A DNA stretch of 64,000 nt from Burkholderiales bacterium (GCA_026954015.1 JAIXLP010000050.1:53501-117500), one strand, 5' to 3'. Shown: positions 18,168 through 26,842, numbered from the stretch's first letter. Numbers and translations: made by a program. Notes: generated by a model from the sequence alone, not told the origin.

Positions 18168-19034
18168 ATGGATACGCCGCTTCAGGAACGCCTGCGTTCG
18201 TGGATCGACCCGCGCGGCCAGAGCCTCTACATCGCCAACCCCGGCAATGCCGGAGACGCCGCGATCGCCTCGGCCACCATGCAGATGTTGCGACGCGTCG
18301 ATGCGCCGGTGGCCTGCGGATCGCTGCACGACATCGCGGCGGGCATGGACGTGGTCATCGGCGGCGGCGGCAACCTCGTGCCCTACTACAACGACGTGCG
18401 CGGCCTCCTGCTGGCCTGCCTGGAGCGCGAGGTGCGCCGCTGTCTGCTGCTGTCGCATACGGTGCGCGGCCATGCCGACGTACTGGCGCAACTGGACGAA
18501 CGTTTCACGCTCTGGTGCCGCGACCGGCCGAGTTTCGCATTCGCCGCACGGCACGCCCCGCGGGCGACGGTCGAGCTGGCGCACGACCTGGTGCTGGAGC
18601 TCGACATCGGCGCCCTGGCGCGCAGCACGGCCGGCTGGCGCCACCAGGTAGCCCTGATGCGCGATGGCCGCTGGTTGCGTAAACTCGCGCGCTGGCGCCT
18701 GGCGCTGGCGCGCATCAGGCCGGATGCCGACGGTACGCTGCGCATCATGCGGCACGACGTGGAGTCGGTCGACCTGCAGCAAGCGCGGCCAGGGTACGAC
18801 CTGATGCGCCACCACGGGATCCGCGGCTACGGCCCTGCCGCCGACCAGATCACGCTGGACGTGGTGCGCTGCATCGACCGCGCGCAGCGGGTCGTCACCG
18901 ATCGCCTGCACGTATCGCTCATCGCGGCGCTGCTGGACAAGCCGGTCTGTCTGGTAGAGAACAGCTACGGCAAGCTGTCGGCGGTGTGGGAGTTGGCGCA
19001 GGAGAACTGGCCTGCTCGCAAGGCAACACGCTAG
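18168..19034 (+). CDS. Polysaccharide pyruvyl transferase family protein
   Basis: This 288-residue member of the CsaB/WcaK/ExoV family transfers pyruvate ketals, or related groups, to sugars. Typical motifs are YIANPGNAGDAAIAS at residues 21-35, VVIGGGGNLVPYYND near residue 63, and the C-terminal RVVTDRLHVSLIAALLDKPV. There is no signal peptide, so it acts at the cytoplasmic face on lipid-linked glycans. It is short for the family (often 300-400 residues) but has both ends. It is the middle gene of the cassette. Confidence 0.85.
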   Translation: MDTPLQERLRSWIDPRGQSLYIANPGNAGDAAIASATMQMLRRVDAPVACGSLHDIAAGMDVVIGGGGNLVPYYNDVRGLLLACLEREVRRCLLLSHTVRGHADVLAQLDERFTLWCRDRPSFAFAARHAPRATVELAHDLVLELDIGALARSTAGWRHQVALMRDGRWLRKLARWRLALARIRPDADGTLRIMRHDVESVDLQQARPGYDLMRHHGIRGYGPAADQITLDVVRCIDRAQRVVTDRLHVSLIAALLDKPVCLVENSYGKLSAVWELAQENWPARKATR

Positions 19035-19052
19035 GAGAGAGGAGCGCGTGCA

Positions 19053-19817
19053 ATGGCAACGGCACCGCAAGTGATGGTCATCTCGCTGACCCGCGCCGCG
19101 GATCGCAGGGTCGCGGTTGCCGAACAGCTCGGCCGGCACGCGCTCGACTTCCGGTTCTTTGATGCCATTGACGGCGCCACGCTTGATGCCACCCCGCCGC
19201 AATACGACCGCAAGCAGCGCATGAAGCGCTACGGGCTCGACCTGACAGCGGGGGAACTGGGGTGCTTTCTTTCGCATCGCGCGGTCTGGCGCGAATGTGT
19301 GGCGAGCCAGCGGAACGTGCTGGTGCTGGAGGACGACTTCCGCATTACCGGAGACCTCCACGGCGCGCTGGATGAGATCAGCAGCATCACGGAACCGTGG
19401 GACTTCATCCGTTTGTGCGGCGACCGCGTGGTACGCAGGATCGCCGTGCCAATACGGTCATTCGGTTCATCCTGCATCGCCGAAGAACTCAGCGACTCCA
19501 TGCTGACGACGGCCTACCTCCTGAGCCCCCCGGGAGCGGAAAAACTGATCCGCGAATCGGAGAAGTTCCACCTGCCGGTCGACAACTTCATGGAAATGCG
19601 CTACGCATACGGATTCAGATCGCTCGCGGTCCTGCCGTACCCCATCGAGCACGCGGCCGTGCCCTCGACCATCGGGGACCGCCGCGTCCGGCGCAAGACA
19701 CTCGGATTGCAGATGCGGCGCCTGTGGTTCAGATCGCTGCACGATATACGCAGATACACATGGGCCGTCTGGCGGCTCTACGCGGCAAGACGCTCCCGAC
19801 AAGGTCGCCTTCCATGA
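19053..19817 (+). CDS. Glycosyltransferase family 25 (LPS/LOS biosynthesis)
   Basis: This 254-residue transferase has the GT25 opening VMVISLTRAADRR, the ELGCFLSHRAVWRE block near residue 68 and the acidic LVLEDDFRI motif near residue 88, the metal/nucleotide-sugar site. The C-terminal 40 residues are rich in Arg and aromatic residues and may sit on the membrane. It probably adds a galactose-type residue to the glycan handled by the two preceding genes. The stretch 19818-19901 downstream shows nothing I can name. Confidence 0.85.
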   Translation: MATAPQVMVISLTRAADRRVAVAEQLGRHALDFRFFDAIDGATLDATPPQYDRKQRMKRYGLDLTAGELGCFLSHRAVWRECVASQRNVLVLEDDFRITGDLHGALDEISSITEPWDFIRLCGDRVVRRIAVPIRSFGSSCIAEELSDSMLTTAYLLSPPGAEKLIRESEKFHLPVDNFMEMRYAYGFRSLAVLPYPIEHAAVPSTIGDRRVRRKTLGLQMRRLWFRSLHDIRRYTWAVWRLYAARRSRQGRLP

Positions 19818-19901
19818 AGGCGAATCAGCCCACGGATCACAAACCCGCGATCCGGATCGCCGGGCGGCACCAATCGCCGACGCCCCCGGACCGCGGCCGT
19901 T

Positions 19902-20366
19902 TCACAGCAGCGACTTGGCGTTGTCCAGCACGAAGTCGCAGGCCTTTTCCTTGAGATCGCCCTTGACCTTGTCGAGGCTGAAGGTCTTGCCGCCCGAGCC
20001 GGTCACCATGCCTGACAGGCCGCTCAGATAGCCCTGGTCCTTGGGCTCTTCCCTGGGCGCCAGGCCCATCTTGCCGAGCAGCTGGTTCTTCATCTGCGTC
20101 GCCTTGTTGACGTTCAGATAGTTGTTCTTCATGCAGTAGGTGATCACGCCCGCCGCGTTGCCCGCGGTGGACGAGCCCGTGAGACCCAGGGCCGAGAGCG
20201 CGGCGCCCTGCCCACCGCCACCCCCGCCCATCAGGCCACTCAGCGCGGACGAGCCCGAGCCGCTGTCCGAGCCGCCGCGCAGCATGTCGCCGAGGCCGGC
20301 CGCGTGCGCTGCCATGCCCGCGCTGCACAGACCCGCGAGCAGGGCGCAAAGGATGGGGTGTTTCAT
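19902..20366 (-). CDS. DUF2501 (YjjA-like) secreted protein
   Basis: This 154-residue protein has a signal peptide (MKHPILCALLAGLCSAGMAAHA). A glycine/serine-rich segment follows at residues 30-60, then the conserved DUF2501 core: ITYCMKNNYL near residue 75 and a C-terminal ACDFVLDNAKSLL. The Cys pair may form a disulfide in the periplasm. Function is unknown in the family. It is a single gene; the 95 bases upstream contain its leader and nothing else recognisable. Confidence 0.85.
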   Translation of the reverse strand: MKHPILCALLAGLCSAGMAAHAAGLGDMLRGGSDSGSGSSALSGLMGGGGGGQGAALSALGLTGSSTAGNAAGVITYCMKNNYLNVNKATQMKNQLLGKMGLAPREEPKDQGYLSGLSGMVTGSGGKTFSLDKVKGDLKEKACDFVLDNAKSLL

Positions 20367-20461
20367 GGTGCTTCCTTTCGAGGTATGGGCCGCACGCCGC
20401 GCAGGCGGCATGTGCCGTTGGAGCAGGTTCGCAGCGCAGTGGCTGCGCCCGCTCGCCGGGT

Positions 20462-20875
20462 TTACAACCAGTTTCCAGACCCCTGCGGCATCCGGATCGT
20501 CATCGCCGGGTCGTCGCCCGTGACGAGCGACCCGATCAGCACGCTCAGGATGGACACGAACAGGCTCGCCAGCAACGCCGTCCAGAATCCGTCGAGGTGA
20601 AAACCGCGCACCACCGCCGAGACGAGCAGGATCACGAGCGCGTTGATGACCAGCAGGAACAGCCCGAAGGTCACGAGCGTGAGCGGCAGCGTCAGCACGA
20701 CAAGCAGCGGCCGCACGCTCGCGTTGGCAAAGCCCAGCAGCAGCGCGGAGACGACGAGCGCGCCCGTGCTGTCGAACTTCATACCGCTGAAGATGTAGCT
20801 GGCCACCCACAGCGCCAGCGCGGTAATGGCCCATTGGGTGATGAAGGGCGTGAGGTTGGAAAGCATGCGTCGCAT
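20462..20875 (-). CDS. Phage-holin-family (YvlD/PF04020-type) membrane protein
   Basis: This protein of about 137 residues has four hydrophobic helices and the family motifs SGMKFDSTGALVVSALLLGFANASVRP and LPLTLVTFGLFLLVINALVI. The name is historical; most members are chromosomal envelope proteins, and no phage genes are nearby. The start may be the ATG at 20875 (MRRMLSN) or 20866 (MLSN). Confidence 0.85.
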   Translation of the reverse strand: MRRMLSNLTPFITQWAITALALWVASYIFSGMKFDSTGALVVSALLLGFANASVRPLLVVLTLPLTLVTFGLFLLVINALVILLVSAVVRGFHLDGFWTALLASLFVSILSVLIGSLVTGDDPAMTIRMPQGSGNWL

Positions 20876-20938
20876 CATATCGGCAGCCGCCGGCGAATGC
20901 GAACGCCGGCATGCACGCCTTTCGATTACCCTTGCCCG

Positions 20939-21754
20939 ATGACCACGACCGAGCCTCTTCCCCCCGCCGCCTACACCGCCCTTGCCGATGGCGGCTTTCG
21001 CGCCAGCGCGCTCACCCGCGGCCCCTGGGACGCCGGGCACCAGCACGCCGGTCCGCCGGTCGCGCTGGTGTGCCGCGCGGTGGAACTGGCGGCACGCGAG
21101 CACGGCCTCACGCACATCGCGCGGTTGACCGCCAACCTGCTGCGGCCGGTGCCGATCGGCGAGCTCGGCGTCGAGGTCACAGCCGACTACGTGGGCCGCA
21201 ACGCAGGGCATTACTCCGCGCGGCTCGTCGCGGGCGGCAAGGACGTGGGGCGCTTCACGTTGCTGGCGCAGCGCGCCTCGCCACTCGAGCTGCCCGGCGA
21301 TCTGGCAGGGCACCCGCTGCCGCAGGCGCCGCGCACGCCCGACGCGTCGCCGCAGGTGCAGTTCCCGTTCGCCGGCAAGGCCGTGGGCTACTCCGACCTG
21401 GTGCAGACGCGGCTGGCCGAAGGCGCGTTCTGGCACGGGCCATGCGCCGTGTGGTTCCGCATGCACCATCCGCTGGTCGAGGGCGAAGCGCCCAGCGCCT
21501 ACCAGCGCGTGGCCGTGGCCGCCGACTCGGGCAACGGCATCAGCGCGGTGCTCGACTTCCAGCGCTACAGCTTCGTCAACTCCGACCTCACGATCAACCT
21601 GCTGCGCCCGCCGGTGGGCGAGTGGATCTGCCTGCAGGCTCGCACCGCCTGGGGCCCGCAGGGCGGCGGCCTGGCGGAGTCGGCGCTCTACGATGCGCGC
21701 GGCCTGATCGGGCGCGCGACGCAGAGCCTGGCGGTGCGGCCGCGCACGGCGTAA
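20939..21754 (+). CDS. Acyl-CoA thioesterase-like double-hotdog protein
   Basis: This 271-residue protein of the thioesterase-like (TesB-related) superfamily has GPWDAGHQHAGPPVALVCRAVE near the N terminus, RLTANLLRPVPIGEL for the first hotdog and NSDLTINLLRPPVGEWICLQA for the second. The conserved Asp-Thr/Asp pattern of the second half (NSDLTI) is the expected catalytic area. It probably hydrolyses acyl-CoA; the chain length cannot be read. It is divergent from the holin-family gene with a 63-base gap. Confidence 0.8.
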   Translation: MTTTEPLPPAAYTALADGGFRASALTRGPWDAGHQHAGPPVALVCRAVELAAREHGLTHIARLTANLLRPVPIGELGVEVTADYVGRNAGHYSARLVAGGKDVGRFTLLAQRASPLELPGDLAGHPLPQAPRTPDASPQVQFPFAGKAVGYSDLVQTRLAEGAFWHGPCAVWFRMHHPLVEGEAPSAYQRVAVAADSGNGISAVLDFQRYSFVNSDLTINLLRPPVGEWICLQARTAWGPQGGGLAESALYDARGLIGRATQSLAVRPRTA

Positions 21755-21783
21755 GCTATCGCAGCGCACGCTGGAGCATCACC

Positions 21784-22083
21784 ATGCAGGCAATACGCCA
21801 TTTCCTCGCGATCGGCCTCGCGCTGCTGGCAGCCAGCGCGTTCAGCCAGGCTGCGCAGGGGCAACCCGGCCCTGCCGCAACGCAGCCGCAGACCCAGCAG
21901 CCGGAAACCTGGGAACAGCGCAACGAGCGGCGCAACAAGGAGGTGGCCGCCAGCAGCATCACGCGCAATGGCGGCAGATGGGACGAGAAGGCCCGGGCGC
22001 AAAGAGAGGCCGAGAGAAGAAAGAACTCCTTCGTCTGCACCGACACGGGCGGCGGCACCACGGTGTGCGGCCCGGAAGGCTGA
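21784..22083 (+). CDS. Small secreted hypothetical protein
   Basis: This 99-residue protein has a signal peptide (cleavage near SQA), a Gln/Pro-rich linker (residues 25-43), a highly charged helix (WEQRNERRNKEV, KARAQREAERRK) and a short Cys-containing end (FVCTDTGGGTTVCGPEG). The two Cys probably form a disulfide loop. I do not recognise a family. It starts 29 bases after the thioesterase and may be cotranscribed. It ends 19 bases from the convergent dsrE-family gene. Confidence 0.65.
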   Translation: MQAIRHFLAIGLALLAASAFSQAAQGQPGPAATQPQTQQPETWEQRNERRNKEVAASSITRNGGRWDEKARAQREAERRKNSFVCTDTGGGTTVCGPEG

Positions 22084-22102
22084 CCGTCCGCTACCTTTTC
22101 AG

Positions 22103-22615
22103 CTACGGATGTTCGAGATAGCGGACATCCAGCGTCGAATACGGTGCCGGGCTGAGGTACCGATAACCCTGGGACTGCCAATAGGCCAGTTCCGCAAACC
22201 CGTTCGGCACGATGGTGATGTAGCCATGCATGTCCTGCGCTGCGAAGCCGGCCAGGCGCATCGCCTCGCCACACATCCGGAATTCGACGCCTTCCTCCTT
22301 CGCCAGCTCGGCAAGCTGGTCGACGCTGCCCTGGTACCGCTGGTAGTTCTCCTTGGCGAAGGCGCGCAGCTCGGGGCCGTGCGTCACCACCACCACCTTG
22401 CCCCGCGTCTGCCGCACGGTGCTCCGGATGAAGCCGTAGAGCAGGCGCAGGTCCTTCGGGTCGCCGTAGTTCACATCGAACACCACGTCCACCGCCGGCA
22501 TGGCGCGCATGTCCGCCTTCGCCGTCCCGTAGGGCGAGAAGGGTTCGTCGGCGCGCGCGCCGCCCGCCGTCAGCGCGGCGGCGGCCAACAGGGCCAGCGC
22601 GGAGCGTGTTTTCAT
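22103..22615 (-). CDS. Periplasmic DsrE-family protein
   Basis: This 170-residue protein has a cleavable signal (to ARA at about residue 22) and one DsrE/DsrF-like domain: VVFDVNYGDPKDLRLLYGFIRSTVR, KVVVVTHGPEL, and a Cys in EFRMCGEAM near residue 118 at the family's reactive position. Members bind or relay sulfur or act in unknown periplasmic redox steps. Its ATG overlaps the stop of the AraC-type regulator (ATGA), so the two are co-translated. Confidence 0.82.
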   Translation of the reverse strand: MKTRSALALLAAAALTAGGARADEPFSPYGTAKADMRAMPAVDVVFDVNYGDPKDLRLLYGFIRSTVRQTRGKVVVVTHGPELRAFAKENYQRYQGSVDQLAELAKEEGVEFRMCGEAMRLAGFAAQDMHGYITIVPNGFAELAYWQSQGYRYLSPAPYSTLDVRYLEHP

Positions 22616-23634
22616 GGTTCGTGCTCCTCGGCCGGGCGGGCCAGCAGCCGGCGGCGAAAGTCCTTGGGTGAACGCCCCTGCAGGCGCTTGAAGAAGCGCG
22701 TGAAATACGCCGGATCGGCGAAGCCGAGCGAATCGGCGATCACGCTGATCGTGCGCGGGGTGTAGATCAGCTCGCGGCGCGCCTCCAGCAGCAGGCGCTC
22801 GTGGATCAGCTCCAGCGCCGATTTGCCGGTGAGCGTCTGCACGATGCTGTTGAGGTGCGCGGGCGTGACGCCGATGCGCCGCGCATACCAGCGCACCTGG
22901 TGCTGCGCCCGGAAATTCTCGTCGATCAGCCGCGTGTAGCGCGCCACATGACGGCTGCCCGGGTCCACCGCGGTCGCCCCGCTCGCGTGCTGCGTGCCAT
23001 GGCGGTGGATCCACGCCAGCACGATAGCGAGCAGCGCCTGCAGCAGCGGGCCGCGCTGCGGGCTGTGCAGGCTGCGGTACTCGTGGTCGAGCCGGTGCAG
23101 GGTCAGCGCCAGATGCCGGTCCGCCAGGGTCTGGCCGATGCTCAGCATCGTCGGCCCGGGCCAGGCCGTGATCGCCATGCCGAAACGCTCGCACAGCTCA
23201 CGCAGCAGCGCGTAGGTGAGCGTGAGGATGTACCCGCCCGAACCGGGCTCGAAGACGAACTCGTGCACCACATGCTGCGGCACGAGGATGAGGTGGGCCG
23301 GCCCCAGCGTCTGCACGGTGTGGTCCAGCGTCACGCGCACTGCGCCGGATTCGAGGTAGAGCACCTGGAACAGGTCCACGTGCTTGTGCGCGGCCACATG
23401 CCAGTTGTGCAGCTTCTCCTGTGCCGCGATGGTTTCGCAGAACAGCGGATCGGGCGCGGTCCAGACATTGCCGTAACCGTAGAGCTGGTAGATCGGGACG
23501 GCCGTGTGGTCGCGCGCGCCTGGCGCGGGGGTGAGCAGTGCCACCGCAAGCTCCTGCCAAGACCGGGGATCCGGCAAATGTACAGATTTGCGGCAAAAAA
23601 CTCCATTCCCACGCGAGGGCGCCGCGGACACCAT
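22612..23634 (-). CDS. AraC-family transcriptional regulator, likely controlling ligAB
   Basis: This 340-residue regulator has an N-terminal cupin-like sensor (residues ~60-200, with HKHVDLFQVLYLESG and LILVPQHVVHEF) and a C-terminal double HTH (residues ~245-330, VRWYARRIGVTPAHLNSIV and DSLGFADPAYFTRFFKRLQGRSPKDFRR). The layout resembles PobR-type regulators of aromatic acid pathways. It is divergent from ligA with a 60-base gap, so protocatechuate or a precursor is a plausible effector. The ATG giving MVSAAP is the first in frame after the ligA promoter. Confidence 0.85.
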   Translation of the reverse strand: MVSAAPSRGNGVFCRKSVHLPDPRSWQELAVALLTPAPGARDHTAVPIYQLYGYGNVWTAPDPLFCETIAAQEKLHNWHVAAHKHVDLFQVLYLESGAVRVTLDHTVQTLGPAHLILVPQHVVHEFVFEPGSGGYILTLTYALLRELCERFGMAITAWPGPTMLSIGQTLADRHLALTLHRLDHEYRSLHSPQRGPLLQALLAIVLAWIHRHGTQHASGATAVDPGSRHVARYTRLIDENFRAQHQVRWYARRIGVTPAHLNSIVQTLTGKSALELIHERLLLEARRELIYTPRTISVIADSLGFADPAYFTRFFKRLQGRSPKDFRRRLLARPAEEHEP

Positions 23635-23694
23635 CAGGGCACCCGTTCCCGTGCCGTTCGCCGGCACTTCGATACCGCTGAAAGGAGGCCTCTC

Positions 23695-24054
23695 ATGGTC
23701 GCAACCACCCCATGGCGCCAACGCGAAATCCCTGGCACCAAGATTTTCGACGGCAGCCTCGCGCGCCTGGGCTACGCACTCAACCGCATGTGCTACAGCT
23801 TCAACTCGGCCGAGTGCCGCGCCGCGTTCCAGCACGACGCCGAGGCCTACATGACGCGCTACAACCTGACCGACGCGCAGAAGGAGGCGGTGCGCAGCAA
23901 GAGCGTGCTCGCGATGATCGACGTCGGCGGCCACCCGTACTACCTGGCCAAGCTCGCGGGCATCTTCGGCCTGGACATGCAGGACATCGGCGCGCAGCAG
24001 ACCGGCATGACCAAAGAGCAATTCAAGCAAAAACTCGTCGCGGCAGGAGCATGA
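23695..24054 (+). CDS. ligA: Protocatechuate 4,5-dioxygenase alpha subunit LigA
   Basis: This 119-residue small subunit of the class III extradiol dioxygenase caps the active site. It has GTKIFDGSLARLGYALNRMCYSFN near the N terminus, YMTRYNLTDAQKEAV and VLAMIDVGGHPYYLAKLAGI, all typical of LigA. A strong ribosome site AAAGGAGG precedes the ATG. It overlaps or abuts ligB, so both subunits are made together. A gallate dioxygenase would be one fused protein, so this two-gene form favours protocatechuate. Confidence 0.92.
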   Translation: MVATTPWRQREIPGTKIFDGSLARLGYALNRMCYSFNSAECRAAFQHDAEAYMTRYNLTDAQKEAVRSKSVLAMIDVGGHPYYLAKLAGIFGLDMQDIGAQQTGMTKEQFKQKLVAAGA

Positions 24055-24056
24055 CC

Positions 24057-24908
24057 ATGGCACACATCATCGGCAGCATTTCCACTTCCCACGTCCCGGC
24101 CATCGGCGGTGCCATCGCGCGCGGCAAGCAGCAGGACCCGTACTGGAAGCCGTTCTTCGACGGCTTCGACAAGGCGCGCGAATGGCTCGCCCGTGAAGAG
24201 CCCGACGTCGTCGTGATCCTGCACAACGACCACGGCCTGAACTTCTTCCTCGACAAGATGCCCACGTTCGCCGTCGGCGCCGCCGAGAGCTACCAGAACT
24301 CGGACGAGGGCTGGGGCATCCCGGCGCTGCCCGCGGCCAAGGGCTGCGTGGACCTGTCGTGGCACATCGTCGAATCGCTCGTTGCCGACGAGTTCGACAT
24401 CACCACCTGCCAGGAAGCGCTGATCGACCACGCGGTCTCGCTGCCGCTGGCGCTGCTGTGGCCCGACGGGCTCCAGCAGGGGCGATGGCCGGTGGAGATC
24501 GTGCCGGTATGCATAAACACCGTGCTCGCGCCCTTTCCCTCGGCCTCGCGCTGCTACCGCCTCGGGCAGGCGCTGCGCAAGGCCGTCACGTCGTGGGATT
24601 CGGACAAGCGCGTGCTCATCATCGGCAGCGGCGGCCTCTCGCACCAGCTCGACGGAGCGCGCGCGGGGCACATCAACAAGAAGTTCGACCTGGCGTTCAT
24701 GGAAAGCATGGTCGACGACCCGAAGTGGATCACGCAGTACTCCAACGACGAACTCGTGGACCTCACCGGCACGCAGGGCATCGAGCTGCTGATGTGGGTG
24801 GCCGCGCGCGGCGCGCTCGACGACATGCCGGTGCGCCAGTTCCACTCGAACTACCACCTGCCGATCTCCAACACCGCGACCGGCCTGCTGGTGCTCGAAC
24901 CCGCCTGA
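24057..24908 (+). CDS. ligB: Protocatechuate 4,5-dioxygenase beta subunit LigB
   Basis: This 283-residue catalytic subunit cleaves protocatechuate between C4 and C5 to 4-carboxy-2-hydroxymuconate semialdehyde using Fe(II). Iron ligands are in TSHVPAIG (His near residue 11), LHNDHGLN (His near residue 58) and the Glu of GIELLMW. A catalytic His lies in GGLSHQLDG. The ATG at 24057 was preferred over that at 24051 because GGAG then has normal spacing. No other genes of the 4,5-cleavage pathway are nearby. A strong terminator follows. Confidence 0.93.
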   Translation: MAHIIGSISTSHVPAIGGAIARGKQQDPYWKPFFDGFDKAREWLAREEPDVVVILHNDHGLNFFLDKMPTFAVGAAESYQNSDEGWGIPALPAAKGCVDLSWHIVESLVADEFDITTCQEALIDHAVSLPLALLWPDGLQQGRWPVEIVPVCINTVLAPFPSASRCYRLGQALRKAVTSWDSDKRVLIIGSGGLSHQLDGARAGHINKKFDLAFMESMVDDPKWITQYSNDELVDLTGTQGIELLMWVAARGALDDMPVRQFHSNYHLPISNTATGLLVLEPA

Positions 24909-24928
24909 GGCCAACACGACGACGACGT

Positions 24929-24963
24929 GGCGCCCGCCCGCGCACGGCGGGCGTCATTTTTTT
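24929..24963 (+). terminator. Rho-independent terminator after ligAB
   Basis: A 10-bp stem (24929-24938 with 24946-24955, one G-T pair) has a 7-base loop and seven T residues after one A. It ends the plus-strand ligAB transcript. The minus-strand nnrS stop codon lies inside it, and the T tract is read backwards as the final two lysine codons of nnrS. Confidence 0.88.
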
Positions 24964-26114
24964 GGTGCACGCCCCGGCGGTCCGTACTTGCGCCACCACA
25001 ACCGGACCAGCACGACGAACAGCAGCGCGTACGCCGCGCTCCAGCAGGCCGAAGCGGCCACGAGCTGCCCGGCCGATGCGGCGGTGATGCGCAGCAATGC
25101 CGCCGTGCCCGGCAGCAGCGCACCCGCGTAGGCCCAAGGCTGGCGGTTCGGGTCGTTTGTGGCGCGAAACATCTGGGTGCGCAGGCTCACGCTGAACGTG
25201 AGCGTGCCGAGCGCCCCCACGGTGATCGCGTGCAGCGCATGGGTGGGAGACGTGCCCGTGAGCAGCGCCCAACCCGTAAGCAGCCACCCAACGAAAAGCC
25301 AGCCGTAGCCCGCGAGCAGCGCCACGAGATCGGCCTCGTCCCTACACAGCCAGCAGCGCCAGCGCGCCATGCGCAGCAGCCCGAGCGGCACGCAGCACAG
25401 CAGCAATGCCCCCGCGACACGCCGCGCCAGCGGCCAGGGCAGCAGCGCGCAGACGATGCCGGCGGCCAGCAACCCCAGCACCACGCCCTCCAGGCGCGGC
25501 TGCACGACGTGCTTGAGCGGCGGCTCGCCGCGCGCGCGCACGTGCCCCGCCACCGCGGGCGCGAGGATGCGCCCGCCCATGAAGAACATCAGCATCGACA
25601 GCAGCAGCACCGCCGCGAGCGTGATCACATGCATGTCCTGCAGGCGCCGCGCCCGGTCCAGCGCGTGAAACACCACCGCCGCGAGCGCCAGCCCCATCAC
25701 GATGAACGCCACCGAGCGGTTGCTCCACTTGCTCGCCCTGAGGTAGGTGGGTGCGATGAGCCAGGCCAGCCCCACGACGAAGAGGCCGCTCAGCGCCCAG
25801 GCAACGGCGCTGGCAGGCGCGAGCGCGAATGCCACGCGCGCGGCCAGCCACGTCGGCAGCAACAGCACCGCGCCGTGCCCCTTGCCCGGCGGCAGCGCGT
25901 AGCCCGCGACCACCGCCAGCGCAAAGCCGAACAGCATCTCATGCGCGTGCCCCAAGCCGCCGTGCCACCCGGCGGGCGCAGGCACCAGGCCGAGCTGCCC
26001 CAGCACGGACCACGGCAGTACCACGGCCGCGTACGCCGCCGCCACCGGAAACCAGTAGCTGCCGGGGAAATACCAGGGGCCCTTGGGTTTGCGCTCCGGC
26101 GCGGGTGGCGGCAT
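24954..26114 (-). CDS. nnrS: NnrS family membrane protein
   Basis: This 386-residue protein has about 12 transmembrane segments. NnrS proteins contain heme and copper and protect against nitric oxide and nitrosative stress. Typical features are WHGGLGHAHEMLFGFALAVVAGYALP (conserved His residues), VFHALD, MFFMGGRILAPAV and the C-terminal ALHAITVGALGTLTFSVSLR. It lies downstream of a DUF3617 gene with a 16-base gap, so the two may share a transcript. I see no nitrate or nitrite reduction genes nearby. Confidence 0.9.
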   Translation of the reverse strand: MPPPAPERKPKGPWYFPGSYWFPVAAAYAAVVLPWSVLGQLGLVPAPAGWHGGLGHAHEMLFGFALAVVAGYALPPGKGHGAVLLLPTWLAARVAFALAPASAVAWALSGLFVVGLAWLIAPTYLRASKWSNRSVAFIVMGLALAAVVFHALDRARRLQDMHVITLAAVLLLSMLMFFMGGRILAPAVAGHVRARGEPPLKHVVQPRLEGVVLGLLAAGIVCALLPWPLARRVAGALLLCCVPLGLLRMARWRCWLCRDEADLVALLAGYGWLFVGWLLTGWALLTGTSPTHALHAITVGALGTLTFSVSLRTQMFRATNDPNRQPWAYAGALLPGTAALLRITAASAGQLVAASACWSAAYALLFVVLVRLWWRKYGPPGRAPKK

Positions 26115-26130
26115 CAGCGTGGCATGCCCC

Positions 26131-26691
26131 TCAGTTGCGGCGCAACGGCTTAACCGCGCCGCAATCGGCGGCGAGCCACCTGCCCTTTTGCGTCATGTCG
26201 ATCCGCTCGGGCTTGCCCCTGGTCACGGTCTGCATCTGGTGGTGGCCGCTGTAGGCCTCGGGGCTGGTCATCGAGACCGTGCCTTCGCCGGACGACGCGG
26301 GCTCGCTCCCCCGCGCCGGGCACTGAAAGCTCACCTTCAGCGTCTTCGCGTCGATGCGCGTGGTCTTTTGCGTGCAACCCTCGCGCATCTGGACGTCGTC
26401 CATATCCGCGTCCTGCTGCGTCATGCAGATTTTCGTGGTCTGGCCGCCGTCGGCGGACGGCAGGCTCCGCCCGCCCATCATCTGCTCCATCTGCTTGCGC
26501 TGTTCGGGCGGCATGCGCGCGAGCTGCTGCTGCATCTGCGCCATCGCGGCCTCCATCTGGCCGCTGGAGGTCTTCACGGTGGTCTGTACCTCCCAGAGCC
26601 CCGGCCGCGGCTTGAGGTTCTGCGCCGAGGCCAGGCTGCAGCAACCTGCGGCAAGCAACAGGGCCAGGATCGATCGGAAGATGATGGTCAT
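26131..26691 (-). CDS. DUF3617 secreted protein
   Basis: This 186-residue protein has a signal peptide (cleavage near ASA-QNL). The DUF3617 pattern is clear: LKPRPGLWEVQTTVKTSSGQ at the mature N terminus, a Met/Gln-rich helix (MEAAMAQMQQQLARMPPEQ), TKICMTQQDAD, EGCTQKTTRID and a C-terminal GRWLAADCG. The family's role is unknown; members are periplasmic and the four conserved Cys probably form disulfides. It is upstream of nnrS and divergent from the NlpC/P60 gene. Confidence 0.85.
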   Translation of the reverse strand: MTIIFRSILALLLAAGCCSLASAQNLKPRPGLWEVQTTVKTSSGQMEAAMAQMQQQLARMPPEQRKQMEQMMGGRSLPSADGGQTTKICMTQQDADMDDVQMREGCTQKTTRIDAKTLKVSFQCPARGSEPASSGEGTVSMTSPEAYSGHHQMQTVTRGKPERIDMTQKGRWLAADCGAVKPLRRN

Positions 26692-26842
26692 GTCAGGCTC
26701 CTCGCGGTGTGAGTCGGGGCCTGCAAGCATACGCACTGCAGCAAAACCTCCATGACCGATGCAGGCGGCGCCGGGGACACCCGCGGCAATTGGCCTTGTG
26801 AAGTGCAAGGTTATTGTTTTGGTTGTGATAGCCTCGCGCCCC

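Noticed and set aside
20462..20875. A phage holin marking a prophage
   Set aside because: Only the family name refers to phage. The protein is of the YvlD/PF04020 type and no integrase, capsid or lysis genes are near.
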